From assembly GCA_963662575.1 (NCBI GenBank), contig OY759723.1:1240001-1304000 (forward strand): DNA of 64,000 nucleotides. Direction: 5' to 3'. This document shows positions 62,665 to 64,000 of the stretch, in pieces (the first letter of the stretch is position 1; each line of letters begins with the position of its first letter). The notes beneath the pieces were generated by a model. That model searched no databases. It worked only from the letters and a program-made list of their open reading frames with translations, and was not told where the DNA came from. This DNA comes from Bin5 sp963662575. Lineage in GTDB: Bacteria; Chloroflexota; Anaerolineae; Caldilineales; Caldilineaceae. The position numbers and the translations under genes are program-made.

Positions 62665-62677
62665 AGATGAGCAGTAG
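62654..62677 (+). pseudogene. truncated HEPN-type partner frame
   Basis: ATG at 62654 overlaps the MNT gene end by 11 bases, the usual arrangement in HEPN-MNT pairs, but the frame (MQHEDEQ) ends at a TAG. No HEPN Rx4-6H motif exists before the next gene at 62716. Confidence 0.45.
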
Positions 62678-62715
62678 CGCATTCCCAATCCGCAACTAAT
62701 TTGAGGAGCACCACA

Positions 62716-63138
62716 ATGTCCGCACAAATTCCCGATACACACGTAGACCTGCTGAACGGCCCCATCTTCGCCACCCTGACGACCCTCTCCCCCTCCGGCG
62801 CGCCGGAAAACACGATCGTCTGGTGCTCGTGGGACGGCAGCCACGTCCTCGTCAATACGGCTGAAGGACGCCGCAAACCAAAAAACGTCCGCGCCAATCC
62901 CAAAGTTGCCCTGATGGCATTGGACCCCGAGGATGCATTCCGCTGGATCGATGTGCGCGGCGTCGTCGAGGAGATCGTGCCCGACCCGGATTTCGCCAAC
63001 ATCAATGCCCATGCCAAGATCTACGTGGGAGCCGACGAGTACTACGGCAGCATCATGCCTGCCTCTATGAAAGGGACGGAAGAGCGGGTGATCTTCAAGA
63101 TCAAGCCGCAACGGGTTGTGACATCTCCTCCCGCTTAA
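62716..63138 (+). CDS. PPOX-class (pyridoxamine 5'-phosphate oxidase-like) F420- or flavin-binding protein
   Basis: 140 residues of the split beta-barrel flavin-binding fold. GPIFATLTTLSPSGAPENTIVWCSWDG leads into the strand pair, then TAEGRRKPKNVRANPKVALMALDPED, typical of the F420-dependent TIGR03618-like group. ATG at 62716 with GAGGAG. It follows the MNT gene on the plus strand. Confidence 0.88.
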   Translation: MSAQIPDTHVDLLNGPIFATLTTLSPSGAPENTIVWCSWDGSHVLVNTAEGRRKPKNVRANPKVALMALDPEDAFRWIDVRGVVEEIVPDPDFANINAHAKIYVGADEYYGSIMPASMKGTEERVIFKIKPQRVVTSPPA

Positions 63139-63169
63139 CCTGCAGCGGCCAGCGGCCGGCAACGACAGT

Positions 63170-63697
63170 TCACTGATCACTGGAATTGCGATCTGTCAGG
63201 TCCAGTACCATGATCGCCATCCTGATCCCTCTCTCCGTCCGTACGCCGGTTCGTCGGAACCGGTGACGCAGATAGAACTGTTCAGCGTGGGCCGTTTCCA
63301 GGATGATCTGCCTGCAACCCTCCTGCCGCGCGATGTCGATGGCACTGTCCAGCAACCGCGCGCCCAATCCCAGATTCTGACAGGGGGGAGCCACCGCCAG
63401 CGTCGTGATATTCAAGACGCGGCCGTCCGGCCGGTGGCTTTCCTGTGGATCCTCGTCCAGCGCAGGCTCGCGCAGCTCAGCCCACTTCTCCGTCGTCAGA
63501 TAGCCGGCGATGAACGGGCGCCCGCCGGCGCACGTGCCCTCCAGCACCGCGCAGCCCTGCGGGAATGTCAGCAGGCGGCTGCGGATGATCGCCGGCTCCT
63601 CCTGCGCGCCGTACGCGCCGAAAACCTCCTGATCCAGCGCCGCGATGTCCGGCCAGTCCGCCAGCGTCGCAGGCCGCATCCGGTAATTATCGGTCAT
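63170..63697 (-). CDS. GNAT-family N-acetyltransferase
   Basis: 175 residues from the ATG at 63697 (AGGA upstream; an in-frame start at 63721 adds eight residues). Acetyl-CoA loop VAPPCQNLGLGARLLD (the R/Q-x-x-G-x-G/A form), preceded by the LNITTLAV strand and followed by YLRHRFRRTGVRTERG, the usual closing region. Acceptor unknown. Confidence 0.87.
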   Translation of the reverse strand: MTDNYRMRPATLADWPDIAALDQEVFGAYGAQEEPAIIRSRLLTFPQGCAVLEGTCAGGRPFIAGYLTTEKWAELREPALDEDPQESHRPDGRVLNITTLAVAPPCQNLGLGARLLDSAIDIARQEGCRQIILETAHAEQFYLRHRFRRTGVRTERGIRMAIMVLDLTDRNSSDQ

Positions 63698-63735
63698 GTC
63701 TGGTCCTGGAGCCGCCGCCAACCCCTACTCGGCCA

Positions 63736-64000
63736 CTACTGGCCGGGGGTACTGGTTTCCGGCGTAATGTGATCCTTGCGGGGGGTGATCGCCACGGTGC
63801 GGAACTCGCGAACCAGTTCGATCAGCCCCTCCACCGCGGCTTCGAGAAACTGCTCCCCCTTTTCGCGGGTGGCGGCTGTGGCATCCCCCAGCACACCGCT
63901 GTCCGTCAACGTGCTCCAGTACGGCCACAGGTTGGCGACCGAGCCATCCTCCCGTTTGCCCATCAACAGATCCGTCTGGAAGCTCGGCGACAGCGGCGAG
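63736..64000 (-). CDS. creatininase-family protein, 5' end outside window
   Basis: The frame is open to the right edge and includes SPLSPSFQTDLLMGKREDG, then VLGDATAATREKGEQFLEAAVEGLIELVREFR, the typical C-terminal helix of creatininase-family proteins. 88 codons to a stop at 63736. Probable second member of the family in the window. Confidence 0.65.
   Translation of the reverse strand, partial: SPLSPSFQTDLLMGKREDGSVANLWPYWSTLTDSGVLGDATAATREKGEQFLEAAVEGLIELVREFRTVAITPRKDHITPETSTPGQ

Overview
The window is a GC-rich (about 60% by eye) bacterial chromosome segment with no phage, plasmid or CRISPR structure. Gene content and style suggest a heterotrophic member of the Chloroflexota, perhaps Caldilineales/Anaerolineae-like: many ABC solute-binding lipoproteins, Thr/Pro-rich spacers, plant-type leucine-rich repeats on an exported protein, and dispersed intergenic repeats built on GGCCAGTG-like words. 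This assignment is inference; no rRNA or other decisive marker is present.

Layout. 1-4.6 kb (minus): oligopeptide-type ABC ATPase, exported Asp-box (sialidase-like) protein, and the 5' part of a family 5 solute-binding protein. 4.8-12 kb: TPR lipoprotein, DapA-family lyase/synthase, a repeat-filled gap, membrane protein, enolase-superfamily enzyme, P-loop protein. 12.3-15.7 kb (plus): exported EEP nuclease, phosphoribosyltransferase, endonuclease III. 16-24 kb: housekeeping genes (NfeD protease, RecN, TatA, SecG, an anchored peptide-binding protein, FtsB-like protein, three tRNAs). 23.7-43.4 kb: a carbohydrate island with three ABC importers (each a binding protein plus two permeases, none with its own ATPase), four dehydrogenase/epimerase genes, a DapA-family enzyme, a sialidase-like enzyme and an FAD oxidoreductase. 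43.4-53 kb: a low-density zone with two large exported repeat proteins (a four-fold Cys-bracketed repeat protein and a 1296-residue FN3/LRR protein), small proteins and decayed gene fragments. 53-64 kb: M20 peptidase, creatininase-family proteins, translin-family protein, class A beta-lactamase-like protein, GMP synthase, HicB-like antitoxin, SDR, amidohydrolase, MNT nucleotidyltransferase, PPOX-class protein and GNAT acetyltransferase.

How the genes work together. The 23.7-43.4 kb island looks like uptake and stepwise oxidation/cleavage of sugars or sugar acids: importers deliver substrate, Gfo/Idh/MocA dehydrogenases, the epimerase and the FAD enzyme oxidise or epimerise it, and the DapA-family aldolase-like enzyme would cleave a keto-acid product. 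The specific sugar cannot be read from sequence. Two divergent operons share a promoter region near 34.8-35.0 kb.

Main unusual points: (1) near-perfect palindromes made of the same GGCCAGT/ACTGGCC words just after the stop codon of all three sugar-binding-protein genes; (2) a 214-bp plus ~140-bp composite repeat in two gaps, ordered B-A-B' and A-B; (3) tandem duplicated dehydrogenase genes carrying a remnant of the upstream permease end; (4) a permease and a small exported protein each broken by an apparent one-base shift; (5) relics of an LRR gene end, a permease and an FAD oxidoreductase in the 43.6-46.9 kb zone; (6) an MNT antitoxin whose HEPN partner is cut to seven codons; (7) a bacterial translin homologue. 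I found no single convincing new multi-gene system; the strongest new signals are the conserved junction palindromes and the four-repeat secreted protein.
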